Made by a program: the position numbers and the translations under genes. Below are positions 1 to 11,194 of a DNA stretch of 64,000 nucleotides, piece after piece. Source of the stretch: Rhinopomastus cyanomelas (taxonomy: Eukaryota; Chordata; Aves; Bucerotiformes; Rhinopomastidae); contig VXBP01007598.1 of assembly GCA_013400115.1 (NCBI GenBank), positions 558,001 through 622,000 of the forward strand. Direction: 5' to 3'. The notes under the pieces are model-generated. The model was not told the DNA's origin, made no database searches, and saw nothing but the letters and a program-made list of their open reading frames with translations. Within the stretch, counting starts at the first letter, position 1. Each line of letters starts with the position of its first letter.

Positions 1-212
1 TAATTTGTTTTATAGTTCCACTCTACCCCACAGGTGACAGGGTTGAGGATGCCAGAGTGGAGCATGAAGGCATCTGTGGTGTGTGTGAACACATGGATGC
101 GTGGTCTGCTTGCTGCCAGAGTGAGGGTTAAGGTACAGAGGGCAAGGAGCACCCCTCGTGGAGGAGCCTTGGAGAATTTGTCTGGCCCACTAACATCCTT
201 TTCTTTCCACAG

Positions 213-300
213 ATCTCTGTGTCGACCTTCTGAACAGCTCCAGCCTGGACAACAGGACCTTGCCCGCGAATGCTACCTCCCCAATGATTGAGTTTTGGGA
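213..300 (+). CDS. SLC6A12: SLC6A12 exon: extracellular loop 2 with three N-glycosylation sequons
   Basis: Acceptor ttctttccacag precedes the exon and donor gtacgtg follows. It enters with two bases of a split codon and leaves with two bases of the Glu codon of FWE. It encodes the variable loop between TM3 and TM4, with sequons NSS, NRT and NAT and then SPMIEFWE, a family landmark before TM4. Confidence 0.88.
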
Positions 301-3300
301 GTACGTGATTGCTTTCCCTCTGTTCAGGTTCCTCTGCCACCCAAAAGCTGCAGCTGTAGAAGGTTTTTGTAGAAGCAGCTCAGAAGCTGCTTCCGAGCAG
401 AGGGTTCTGCAGGATCTCGGTAGGATCAGGTGAGGTGCCGTATGTCAGACCAAGACATGGGGAGCACAGTGAACAAGCTGCCAAGGTCAGAACAGAGCCC
501 AGGGGCATGAGGACTAGACACACCCTGAAGGCTGCTCCAAAGGGTGCCTGCCCAAGGATGCTGGTGTCTGCACATGCTTGGGCATCTTCCATTTCTGGCA
601 CTGAGATGCCTGGATGGGTGTTGCCACACAAAAAGGCACTAAAATAAGATGGGGACTTGTTGTGAGTATGGGGTCTTGTACTGGTTGTCGTGGGTTACTG
701 TTGGCAGACAAGCATCAGAGGGGCAGGGGGCACTGAATGGTCTCTTGTGGTGAAACAGAAAGGGACAAAATGGCTTTTTCCTTTCTTCTGACAGCATCTT
801 GCTTAGTGTGTAAGGTGACTGTGAGTCCTCAGGGAATGAGGCTAAAGGAAGAGCATGGGAATCATAAAGAGTATTTATGCTTAGGGGGTCCATAGTATAT
901 GAGGGAGAGTGGTGGCTGTGGGACGATGATTGGTGGCCTGCTTTGTGTTGGAGAGTGTCTACTGGGCAGCTGCCAGGGCAATGGAGAAGTGTTGATTTTG
1001 TGTGGTGGGTCTGATGGGCACAGTGCCATGGGCTTGGAGAGAGAGAGAGGGCTCAGGCCAGCTGCAGGATGTGGTGGAACAGCATCAGCAGGAATGACAG
1101 AGCAGGGAACCCTGGGCAGAGCTAGGATGGTTCACGTGGCTGAGGGCCCTGGGCAGATGTGTTAAGTCCTTGGATGAAGTGACATGGAAAAAGTCTGTGT
1201 GGATGAATGGTGTCTGGGGCATTAATGCTTCTCTCCTTGGGCACCAGCAGGAAGCGAGTCCTGGGGCTCACAGAGGGCATTCACAAACTGGGCGCTCTGC
1301 GGTGGGAACTGGCTCTGTGTCTCCTGCTGGCGTGGATCATCTGCTACTTCTGCATCTGGAAAGGGGTCAAGTCCACAGGCAAAGTAGGAACACTGATTTC
1401 CCTTCTGATCCATAAGACTCCTTGCACCCACCTTGTGTTTCCTCCTCGGTCTCACAGCGTGAGAGTTAGTCTGAACCTTGGTGTGACCATCTTGATTTAC
1501 ACCAATTGTGTTTGACCTGTCAGAAGAGTTTTGGGTCCCCCCATTTTTCACCTGTGAGCTCAGAGGCATTGAAGGGATGAGAAAAATGCACGAGCACCCC
1601 TGGGAATGCCCCAGTTTGAGGTGTCTCAGACTGGGCAGATCCATTTAATTGGGAAGACTCTTGCTGAGCACAGAAACATCTCAACAAGTCCTCACTAAAA
1701 CTCAGCAGCAGGAAGCGATCTGGGTTTCTTCTGCAGCTCTAGAAAGATGAAAAGAACAGCTGGAAATGGCACTGCCTGGAAGGAGAAGAAAGGCAGAGCA
1801 GCCAGAGGCAGAGTCTTGGGTGGGGAGAAAAGGTAGATTAACTAAGTCACTGGTGAGAGGTAACTTTGACTGACCTTGCCACCCCTCTGCCGTGCTAGCG
1901 GTAGGGGCTATAGCCAACAGCAGAGGCCAGGGATGTTTGCTGGGGTGGGGGTCTGCAGGTGTGACGACGCTTATTTACCCTCCCCGCGGATCCTCTCTCC
2001 TTTCCTCTCCTGTCGTGTGCAGGTCGTTTATGTCACTGCCACCTTCCCATACGTGATGCTTCTCATCCTGCTGGTTCGAGGAATCACGCTGCCCAGTGCT
2101 GCTGAGGGGATTATCTTCTACCTGAAGCCAAACATTTCCAGGCTGTCAGATCCACAGGTGGGTAGGGGTCAGGCAAGATGTCAGGCAAGTGCTGGCCATG
2201 AGAAGGCTTTCAGTGCTCTGGCCCTTGGATCTGCTACTAGTTGAGAATGTAGCTCTCTCCTCGCAAAGACCAGCAAAACTGTGAGAACCACTTTGAAAGA
2301 GCTGAGAGGGTCCTAGTGCCCCCCTGCACAAACATCTTGCCTGTGAGTCTGCATCGTGTGGGCATATCAGATCCTTTCCACACATGAGCCCAGCAAAAAC
2401 AGAACAGGATAAGAAACATTCAAACCCAGGACCTGCAAAGTATCCCAGGGGTTCACAGGACATGGGCAGCACCCCTGGGGACTGCACAGGATGCCCCCCT
2501 CCCCTGCCCCATTGCAGCTGCTGAGTCCCCTCATGGTATCTGCTCTGGCACCTTTTTCTTGTAGCAGGTTTCTTCCCCACGCCTCGTGGGCTCAGCAACC
2601 CATCTCCACCATCCCAGGGAAGCGTCCGTGCAGTCACCTGCAGGGGCACATTTAAATGATGCTGCTGCCAATTTCATACGCGACGGTGTGTTGTCAACAC
2701 AGAACTGGTGGCGCGCTGAATGCAAGGAGCCAGCTGAGCATAAGTGGCACTTTGATATCCCAATAAATAGCCAGGGGGTGACTGGGCCTGAGTGTAATCT
2801 TCTCATGGTCCCTCTTTCACCGCCCAACTAAAGCTGACGTGGTTCTTCCAGTCTGCTGCAACCCAGCGCAGCCAGAGCCAGCCATCCTGCTCCTGAATTC
2901 CGGCAGGGTGGGGGTCTTTGGCACAAAGCAGGGTGTGTGCTCAAGTCCACGCCTGGTGGGCTCCCGTTTAGGTGCCTGTCTCTGAGAGATGCCTGTGAAA
3001 CCAAGCAGCAGTGCCCGGGCTGGGGTTTGCTGAGGGCTGCTTAGAGAGCGAGAAGGAACGCCCGCACAGACTGAAAGGTGGGCTGCTTCGGCCCCTGCAT
3101 CTCGGGGTTTCCCAGTGAGGGCACTGCAGCCCTGCCATGCACCGAGTGAGGGGAGTCCTTCGTGGCAGGGAGGGCTGGACCAGAGCTGAACGAGCGCGCT
3201 CGTCTTTTCTTCCATACGATGCCAAAGCAAAAGGAAACCGGGCACGCGACACCCTGCTGGCCTGAAATCTCAGCCTGGCTCTTTTCTGCCTCTAACCTTG

Positions 3301-6300
3301 CACTGTGGCCTCAGAGGTGTGGGACACGAGACTGAGGAGTAGGGGTCGGAGCATGCTGATCACGTAAGGGACCCGCTGGCCCTTGTTGGAGATGGCTCTC
3401 AAGTGATTCTGTGAACCCTGAGCCACGGAGGGACCACAGACATCTGCTGCGGTCGGCACCACGTTATCAGGGATGCCCTCCAAACCCCATAAGGTGTGGG
3501 ATGAACAAGTATCACTTCTGGGTGGAATGTGAAAACATGGTCCCCTCAGGAGACGACTTCTAGAGGACTCCCAGTCCGGTAGCTCAGTTTTCCCAGTGAG
3601 GTAACCCAGTTTCTGTGTCTTGTGGGGTTTGTTATGCGTGGATGGAGGAATTTTTAATAGACAGGGCACAGCCATTTGTTTATTTTGTTGGCAGGTCTGG
3701 AGACCACTGACCTTCTCTGTTCCAGGTCTGGATGGATGCAGGCACTCAGATCTTCTTCTCGTATGCCATCTGCCAGGGGTGTCTGACAGCTCTGGGCAGC
3801 TACAACAAATACACCAACAACTGTTACAGGTAAGAGGCGCCTGTGCTCCTCGTATCGCTCTGGAAATACGCTCAGAGACGAACAGCACAGAGCTGCAGCT
3901 GAGGCAGAGTCTGTCCCCAGGGGAGACCCTGGGTCGTGCTGCGTTGACTAATGAGCTGCTCAGAGCACAGAAGCTACAGACGACTCAGCAGGGGATGGGG
4001 AATAGCTGAGGGACCGCGCGAGCTCCAGAAGATGGCTTTAGTAGCGCGCTCCTGTGTGAGTCAGCTTGGAAACGGGAGGAGGGGGAGGAACGAAAAGCAA
4101 GTGTCTCCAGTGGAGGCACCACAAGCTATTTGGACAAGGTGAGTGAGCAGGGGTGGCATGAACAGCTCTGCTGGCAATTACTAGACAGGGGAGATGGTAC
4201 GAAGATGACGGCTGAGCCTCTTTTCTCCAGTGGTATAACTATGATGAGGATGGTTTTTATCCTGTCAATGAGATGAATCAAGTCTGCCTGGCCTTCTCCT
4301 TGCCCTTGGATTACCTATCTACTTTATCCATGGCCTGAAACACGGCTCAGGGAAGCCATTAGGACCGTTCCTGACAAACTCCACCAAGCCCTGAGGAGCA
4401 GGGGCTTTGCGATTCTTTCATGTGTTGCTCTGACGTGGATGGGAAGATGTAATGATACTTGGGAGCCATCGGTCATCTCCCTTCCTCTAATCTCCAGTAG
4501 ATACTGTCATGGCTGTTGATCAAGCAGCTGATGCTTCGCCCTGGCTCTCCTGAAGTTTATCTGTCACCAAAGGAATGGGGAACAAATGCCTTCTGATGCT
4601 TTAGGTGCCTTGAGCCGGCAGCTTAGCTCTAGGTGGTCCAAGTGAGCGGGGTGTCCACACTGCTGTGTGGCGGCTGACGCGGTGGATGAGCTCTGTCAGC
4701 TTCCCAGGCAGGACCCCAGGGCGTGGGGTTTCCAACGCAGCCAGCTCAGGCTGGAGCCCAGTTTCACGTGAGGCAAGTACTCGAGTACTTCAGAACAAGT
4801 GACACGGCCGGTTCCACCCTCCTCCTGTGCACAGGACGGCCAAGATGCTGCAGACGCGAGCCTGGCCAGAGGAGCGCTTTCCTGAACCTGCTGAGCTTCT
4901 CACGTGCGCATGCTTCCAGACTCTCCTCTTTCTTGGCTGCGCTTGCTTTCACAGCCTCTTCCCTTGTCTAACTGGTCCTTTCCCCATTTCCTCTGCTGTT
5001 TTTCTGACTCTCTTGGCTCCTGACAGACCTTTTCTTGCCGTGTTCCTACACATGTCCTTGCTGCCCCGACCACAAGCTGCTGGCCGTGCCCTGTGTCTCT
5101 CTGTGCTGCACGCAGTCCTGTCACTCGGGGACCATGGCGGGTTGTGAGGTAGATGGAGATGGGTTTCGTTCCCTTCGGAGGTTCCATTCCTGAAGGAGTT
5201 CAAGGGCAGCACCGCTGTTCCTCCATCCATGCTGTCCCACTGGGCAGACTGAGCACGGACCTGGTCCCAGCGGCCCCACGCTGCAGCGGGTAACACCGAT
5301 CTCTCTGGTCAACCCTCTGCAGGGACTGCCTCATGCTCTGCTTCCTGAACAGCGCTACCAGCTTCGTTGCTGGCTTCGCCATTTTCTCCGTGCTGGGCTT
5401 CATGGCTCGAGAGCAGGGCGTGCCCATTTCAGAAGTGGCTGAATCAGGTAGGTTTGTCCAGGGTGCCCTCTGTTAAGGCAAAACAGAAAGCAGGATGAGG
5501 AGGTGACACTTCTGGAGAGGAGTTCAGAATGTCACAGAACCATAAAATATATTTGATTGAAAGGGACCTCAAAGGCTGTTTACAAAAGGCCCCCTACAAA
5601 AGCAGGGGCATCTCTAACTGGAACAGACCGCTCAGAGCCCATCACGTCTGACCATGAATGTTTCCAGGGATGGAGCCTAGAGGATGTCACGCGTATCCTC
5701 TGTCTCTAGGAGTATCTGCAGTAGGTCTGCAGGACTCGTGCTCCACAACTCAGCTTTCAGCTCTGTGTGGGCAAGAAGTTATGGCGAGATGAACTTTGAA
5801 GCAGTGTTTGAATTCACTCTGTGCTTCAGGGCGGTGGTGGCAGGGTGGGGTGTGGGGCACATGTGGTCATCCTGTGGTCTGTTGGCAGGTCCTGGCCTGG
5901 CTTTCATCGCATACCCAGCAGCAGTCACTATGATGCCTGTGTCTCAGCTCTGGTCGTGCCTTTTCTTCCTCATGCTGATCTTCTTGGGACTGGACAGCCA
6001 GGTACAGCAAGCACTCGTCCCCATCTAACATCCAGGTGTCAGTCCTCATCCCAAGGCCATGGGAAAGAACAACAGATAACATGGGTTATCTGCTTCACTG
6101 ATACCTCAAATGCCTCCTGCACGCTGACCGCAGCACTGTCACGCTGCGGTAACTCAGAACTCTGAAGGCTGATTGAAGGCCGGTGGTCATGTGTGTTAGG
6201 ATCTCCATTTGGCGTTCTTCTTGTGTGTGAGGTTGCCCAAGCCACCTCTGTACCAGCACCAAAACCACGTGCAGAGAAAGAAAAGTGGGAGAGAATCTGT

Positions 6301-9300
6301 GTTGTGGAGAGGGAGACACTAATCCTTCCGTCTTTTTTGGAGTTCGTCTGCGTGGAAAGCGTGGTGACCGCTGTTGTTGACATGTTCCCGGAGACGTTCC
6401 GGAAGAAGGGGCGTCGGGAGCTGCTGATCCTGGCCATTGCAGTCATATGCTACCTGCTGGGCTTACTGCTGGTCACTGAGGTGAGGAGGCTTGGCTGGGA
6501 CGCAGAGCCAGGCATGAAAAGCCTTGCTAGCCTGCTCTGGAGGCATGGGTAGACACAGCAAGCTCGTTTTTGATGCTGTTAGTTGTCCTTCATGTCTAAT
6601 GCAGTAGCTGATGTCTCTCGCAGTCGGTGCTGCTTTTACCCTGCGCGACATCGGCGTACTTACCGCGTAAGTGAGCCTTCTGGAGAGACGGATGGTCCTG
6701 CAGCCAAAACAAGCTGGGCTGCACGAGCAGAAGCTCTTCTAAGGACAGTGGTCTTTTGCTGCCGGCCTTCCACAAGAAGCAGGGCTGTGGGAGAGGAGGC
6801 TGGGGGTAACGCATGCACCAGCACCCTGCCTGAGCCTGCAACCTCCAGAAGGAGCAGAGCTGTGCTGCTGGGATGCCCTGCACATGGTATTTGCTGATGG
6901 CAGCTATGCCAGACTCAGCTTGGAGGCAGAGACTGTGGAGAAGACGCAGGTCTCTGCTGTTGCAGGGCTTGCGCCTTGAGCAACGTGTAAAGACGGAAAC
7001 GAGGCACCTGACTGTTCTGCACTTGTGCATGCTGCTCTGAGATGATGCTGGAAACTTGCTAACTCGTTTTAAACAAGCAAAGAAGTTGACTCCTGCAGTA
7101 AGCTGAGCCCGGCAGTATCATCAAATGGGCATGAAATTGTCTTCTGCCACCAAAGGTCTAACTGTCTTTCTGAGAGGGCAGAGGCAGCCCCGAGAGAAGG
7201 CTCTTCTTGTCCCACCTGCTCTATGTCCAGTGTTTCTGCTCTGATTGTCTCAGTCATTTTCCCTCAAAGGAAGTGTTCCTGCCATGACTTTCTTCTCTTC
7301 CTCTTCAACAGGGTGGGATGTACATCTTCCAGCTCTTTGACTACTATGCTGCCAGTGGCACATGCCTGCTTTTCTTGGCCATTTTCGAAGTGATCTGTGT
7401 AGGATGGGTGTATGGTAAGTGGAGGATGAAAACCTACATTGTTTTTTCTCCAGGCAAGGATGGGGGGGGGTGGGAAGGAGAAGTGGATAGGAGAGACCCT
7501 TATGGTGCAAAGAAATTCACTAATTACCTTCTCTCTTGTCTGGTTTCCACTGTGCTTCCTTGCAACGTCTCTTAATCGCTCCAAGGTTGAACTACCTTGC
7601 TGCTCTTCTCATCTGTCCTTTGAATTAGGAAACCAGCCATGGATGAGTGTCTGCTCTTCTGTGAATCATTTGGTTAATTGAACACAAAATACTGCTTTAC
7701 GTAGAGCAGGATCCAGTTGCTAGTCTGGAGGTTTTCCCGGCTCAGGGGTGATCCTTGAGGTCCCTTCCCTGCTGTGCCGATCTGATCACAAAGACAAGGG
7801 GGTCTGGCTGCCCCTTTTAGCGCTCTGGGCTCACGGGATCCCAGCGTGCTCAGTCTGCAAGAGCTGCCCCCTCCTTGCCTTGAGCTGGTCCTTACCAGCT
7901 CCTGGTAGCGCACGGGCTGCGTGGGTCTTCTCACTCACAGCTGCTGCTGCTGCCTGAGGGACAGGGCATTTCTTCTGAATTTCAGTCTTTCTGAAATTAA
8001 ACCTCCCTCTGTATTTAGCCACAGATGGGCCCTCTCAATGCCAGAAAGCCGTATTATTAGCATAGTATTGCGTAATATTCATGATTAGGATAGTGTTGGC
8101 TATATTATTGGGAGAGCTGTGCTTTTGCCAGGAGGATAAAGAAAATTGGGATGTGGTGTGAATAATGGTCGAAGGAAGTACCAACAGTCCGACCCCTGAC
8201 TTGTGTCTGTGCTGGCTGGTGACCCAGGTGCTAACCGCTTCTACGACAACGTTGAGGACATGATTGGCTTCCGGCCATGGCCCTTGATCAAGATGTGCTG
8301 GCTGGTGTTTACGCCGGGTCTGTGCTTGGTGAGTGCGGTTATGACAACGCGGCTCTCGTTCTGGGTCCCCGGTTCTCAGTCCAAAGTGCTGACACGCCTT
8401 CAGGGTGCTGCTGTAGATTTTTCACACTGGCACTGAGAGGCAGAACTTGCTGATAGCTGGTGCAGCTGTGTATTTCCTTTGCAAAGCCTCATCTTTTCCC
8501 TGCAAAGTCAGTGGAGCCTGAAAAGCCACTAGTTTGCTGTGAAGGCAAGGGGGAATGTGTCCTCACTGTCTGAAGAGGTTTGGTCAAGTTACTTTTGAAT
8601 AGAAGACCAGTGAGCATTACCCTGTCCTGAAACACTTGCTCCAGCCTGTGTTCCTGTGATCTCCTGGGCTTCAGAAACATTTTCCACATCTGTTTATTTT
8701 CTATGTTATTAAATCTCTTTTAGAACTTCAGTGACAATCATGTCTAAAGAAAATGCACCCCAAAACAGCCAAGTTCTCCCCTGTTTTGAGTTTATATCCA
8801 GCCTGGCTCCACTGACATTTACGTGATTTCTGAGCCATATCCAGCTTCTGCATCTGGTGTTATTTGCTTTGTCTTCAGGTGGAACACAGATAGGATCTGT
8901 GGTTGTGACTAACAGAAGATCTCTAGTCCTCCGACCTGAGCGCCAGCATGGGTTGGGTATCAGGGAATTTTTCAAAGCAAGCTCCATCCAGCCCAAAGCG
9001 ATTTGCAAGAGCGGTGAATCTGTGTCCAGGTGGTGCTTCTGGAGAAACAGTTCCTGACTTTGATATAAATAAATTGCTTCTTCAGAGCTGCTGCCAAATT
9101 TGCTCAGGTTAAATCTGTAGGAAGGCAAAAAGCTTTACAGGGTGGAGAAGCCTTGCCCTGGCTCTGAGATGATTTCTTGTGCAGCCAGTAGCACAGAGCT
9201 TTGCCTTACTACAGCTAGCAAGGTCCGTGCTAGCTCGTGCAAGATGTCTTGCTCATGGCCACCCAGCTGATGTTTGCAGAGTAGCTGGTCTGGGGCTTTG

Positions 9301-10073
9301 CTGCCCCATTTGTTCTGACTGTGTCCATGTTTTCTGATCCTCAGGCTGTCTTCCTGTTTTCTCTGATCAAGTACAAACCCTTGAAATACAACAAGTCCTA
9401 CGTGTACCCCCCTTGGGGCTACGTGGTGGGCTGGCTGATGGCCCTCTCCTCCATGGTTTGCATTCCTCTATATGCCATCTTTATCCTCCTGAAAACCAAA
9501 GGACCTCTGAAGCAGGTACTGGGGTTGTGGTCACTGGGCAGTTGCTGGCTGTTCCCCCTGGCTTATGGTATGGCTTACTTATACTGAAGTAGGTATCACC
9601 TGTTGCCCTGTTTGGGACCACAGCTGGAAATGCCAAGCACTTCCTGACAGTTTGACTGTTTGGAAGGCTCCACATTTCCCACCAAATGGCTACTTGGCAT
9701 CCCTTTACATTGGGTTAGTAGTCCACAGCCCAGGTTTGAGCCTAAGGTGAAATAGCTGTCGCAAAGAGCAGCTAAAGTGAGGCTGCTGTCCTTCCTCTCC
9801 CTTTCACAGCTGTTCCATGCAAGAGGACCCGGGAGCATTAGCTCTCCAGATGCCTTTGCCCCCAGCTGTGGATTTGGATCGCTATTGGTTTGTTTATCAG
9901 CTGCACTAACAGAACCTTCTTCTCCACAGAGGTTAACACAGCTCACTTCCCCGGCGGAAGATCTGCCGCAGCCGAAGAAACGTGTGGTGGGGCTCTCGGA
10001 ACTGCAGCGCAAGGGGTGGACCCCTCCAGTCGAGGAGGTGCTCAGCATCACAGAGAGAGAAACTCACTTCTGA
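213..10073 (+). CDS. SLC6A12: Betaine/GABA transporter BGT1-like (SLC6A12), 5'-truncated by window edge
   Basis: This is a plasma-membrane Na+/Cl--coupled symporter of the SLC6 (LeuT-fold) family; BGT1 carries betaine and GABA. Coding exons visible: 213-300, 1251-1383, 2023-2157, 3726-3829, 5323-5447, 5889-6001, 6343-6480, 7312-7414, 8228-8328, 9345-9515, 9930-10073. They give about 450 residues, from the glycosylated loop after TM3 through TM12 to the stop; roughly the first 150 residues (TM1-3) lie left of the window. Chloride-site residues Gln and Ser (TQIFFS) and Asn and Ser (NSATS) are present, as is LGLDSQ of TM8. BGT1 is favoured over GAT2 (SLC6A13) by AICQGC, TMMP, SQLWSCLFF, RRELLIL, the PPWGY loop and a C-terminus ending ETHF, compared with KETHL in BGT1 and ESHC in GAT2 as I recall them. 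Gene order next to IQSEC3 agrees. SLC6A13 is the main alternative. All introns are GT-AG and the frame is unbroken. Confidence 0.85.
1251..1383 (+). CDS. SLC6A12: SLC6A12 exon: TM4 region
   Basis: Acceptor gcaccagcag, donor gtagga after the Lys of STGK. It encodes KRVLGLTEGIHKLG, then RWELALCLLLAW and CYFCIWKGVKSTGK (TM4 and the following loop). The 133-bp length equals that of the matching exon of the GAT1-like gene (24171-24303). Confidence 0.92.
2023..2157 (+). CDS. SLC6A12: SLC6A12 exon: TM5
   Basis: Pyrimidine-rich acceptor ending gtgcag, donor gtgggt. 135 bp, phase 0 at both ends. It encodes VVYVTATFPYVML and RGITLPSAAEG, covering TM5 and the start of the long extracellular loop 3, ending LSDPQ. 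Confidence 0.92.
3726..3829 (+). CDS. SLC6A12: SLC6A12 exon: TM6, substrate/ion-site helix
   Basis: Acceptor tctgttccag, donor gtaaga. It encodes VWMDAGTQIFFSYAIC and ALGSYNKYTNNCYR. The Gln and Ser of TQIFFS match the chloride-coordinating Gln291 and Ser295 of GAT1. AICQGC is typical of BGT1. Confidence 0.93.
5323..5447 (+). CDS. SLC6A12: SLC6A12 exon: TM7
   Basis: Acceptor aaccctctgcag, donor gtaggt. It encodes DCLMLCFLNSATSFVAGF and EQGVPISEVAESG. The Asn and second Ser of NSATS correspond to GAT1 Asn327 and Ser331, Cl-/Na+ ligands. Confidence 0.93.
5526..5677 (-). repeat. CR1 LINE 3' fragment in SLC6A12 intron
   Basis: Reverse-complement CR1 tail: 'cacagaaccataaaat', then 'gaaagggacctcaaagg' and 'tccagggatggagcc'. 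It is diverged and lies antisense to the host gene. Confidence 0.8.
5889..6001 (+). CDS. SLC6A12: SLC6A12 exon: TM8
   Basis: Acceptor tctgttggcag, donor gtacag. It encodes PGLAFIAYPAAVTMMP, then SQLWSCLFF and LGLDSQ. The Asp-Ser pair corresponds to the Na2 site of the family. Confidence 0.93.
6343..6480 (+). CDS. SLC6A12: SLC6A12 exon: TM9
   Basis: Acceptor tcttttttggag, donor gtgagg. It encodes FVCVESVVTAVVDMFPE and KKGRRELLIL and ends LLLVTE. At 138 bp it is two codons longer than the corresponding GAT1-like exon, the extra residues falling around RKKGRR. Confidence 0.92.
7312..7414 (+). CDS. SLC6A12: SLC6A12 exon: TM10
   Basis: Acceptor ctcttcaacag, donor gtaagt, a perfect donor. It encodes GGMYIFQLFDYYAASG and the hydrophobic stretch up to WVYG, with the conserved FD of TM10. 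Confidence 0.93.
8228..8328 (+). CDS. SLC6A12: SLC6A12 exon: intracellular loop 5 and start of TM11
   Basis: Acceptor gtgacccag, donor gtgagt. It encodes ANRFYDNVEDMIGFRPWP followed by a hydrophobic helix ending TPGLCL, as in BGT1. Confidence 0.92.
9345..9515 (+). CDS. SLC6A12: SLC6A12 exon: end of TM11 and TM12
   Basis: Acceptor ctgatcctcag, donor gtactg. It encodes AVFLFSLIKYKPLKYN and VYPPWGYVVGWLMALSSM, ending LKTKGPLKQ at the membrane exit. Confidence 0.92.
9930..10073 (+). CDS. SLC6A12: SLC6A12 last exon: cytoplasmic tail with class I PDZ ligand
   Basis: Acceptor cttctccacag; stop TGA at 10071-10073. It encodes a 47-residue tail starting RLTQLTSPAEDLPQPKK and ending ITERETHF. The terminal T-H-F (Thr at -2, hydrophobic at 0) fits a class I PDZ ligand. 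The KETHL end of mammalian BGT1 binds LIN-7 and retains it basolaterally; the same role here is inferred. Confidence 0.9.
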   Translation, partial: RLTQLTSPAEDLPQPKKRVVGLSELQRKGWTPPVEEVLSITERETHF

Positions 10074-10371
10074 GGCACCAGGAACGCCTCCACACACGCC
10101 ACACTGATCCACTCTCTTCTTCCCAATGAGGTTTCTTTTCTCTCCTGGGCTCTTTGCTTCTCTCTTTCACACCCGAGATAGGAGCATCTGGGACATGTGC
10201 TCCTTCTGGCCAGCTGGTTGCACCCACTGGGGACAGCATCCTTCTGACACCCCGTGGACAGCTCTCCCTGTCAGCAGCTGGGGAGAGAGCAACATGCTTT
10301 TGCCAGAAGTGTCCTCCAGCGCTGGCGTTGGTGAGGAAAAGGAAAACAACCTATCAGCAAAAAAAAGGACA

Positions 10372-11194
10372 AATAAAACAAGCAGAGGTGTCGGGAGGAG
10401 GAAGGGAGGCTGCAGCGGCGGCAAGAGCGTGGAGGGCAAAGGTGTGCGGGAGCTCGGCTGGGGACGCAAAGGCACAAATCAAGGGGAAGTCAGCACGGGC
10501 AATAGAAAGCTGGTCCAGAAGCACCTAAAAAGCTGGAGGGTGACAAAGGACAGCGCATTCCTGGATCATCTGCATACAAAGAGAGGGAGCCAGGAACACG
10601 GCACAGGCAGCGACAACAGGCGGCTGCAGTTCTCACTGAAAGAGAAGAGAACAACAGGGTGCTTGATGCAATCGCAGCTGATGATGGATCTCACAAGTTT
10701 AACTGCACTGCTGGGGCATTGTGTCGAGGAATGAACGCAGAAGGTGTGGGGCCTCATTCTGTGCTGCAGAGTAGCTTTGGGGTGAGGGTGGGAGAAGGAC
10801 TGCGCTCCCTTAGCTTTGCTGCAGATGGCTGCTGAGGTCATTAACAAAGGTGTCAAACAAGACCGGTCCCAAAACCAAGCCTTGAATGACCCTTGGTAGG
10901 ACATTTAACCCCTTTTCTCCCGCTGCGGTGCCATTAAACCTTTAATGGCATGGTAGTGTGGTGCTGCCGGAGAAGCCCTGGAGACGTGTTCACTCCTTTT
11001 TCTGAGGTAGCCTGATAAGTCTGCGAAAGTTATGGGTAGGAATAAATAGCTTTGTATTTTTGAGCACAAATATAGGACCATGTTGTTGAAAATAAATACT
11101 CTACAGACGGCTTCCTCTGTTGCTTGTGTGTCACCTGAGCTCATGTACGACGGCAGCATCCCGCCTCTGCTAGGAAGCGGCGCATTTTAATAAA
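10372..11194 (+). terminator. Candidate SLC6A12 polyadenylation signals
   Basis: AATAAA hexamers occur at 10372, 11041, 11091 and 11189, that is 0.3 to 1.1 kb after the SLC6A12 stop. This is the likely 3' UTR. Which one is used cannot be told from sequence. Confidence 0.5.
10815..10910 (-). repeat. Short CR1-like ORF2 relic
   Basis: Contains 'aacaaaggtgtcaaacaaga' followed by 'ccggtcccaaaac'. This resembles the reverse complement of the 'LFNIFIND' part of the CR1 reverse transcriptase. It is very short and old, so the call is tentative. Confidence 0.5.

Noticed and set aside
4231..4338. Acceptor-like ttttctccag followed by a 35-codon open frame in a SLC6A12 intron
   Set aside because: In the phase required by the preceding exon it stops after 15 codons and has no family similarity; most likely a decoy site.
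10126..10734. 202-codon plus-strand open frame after the SLC6A12 stop
   Set aside because: Falls in the likely 3' UTR, interrupted in function by poly(A) signals; lysine/arginine/glycine-rich chance frame.
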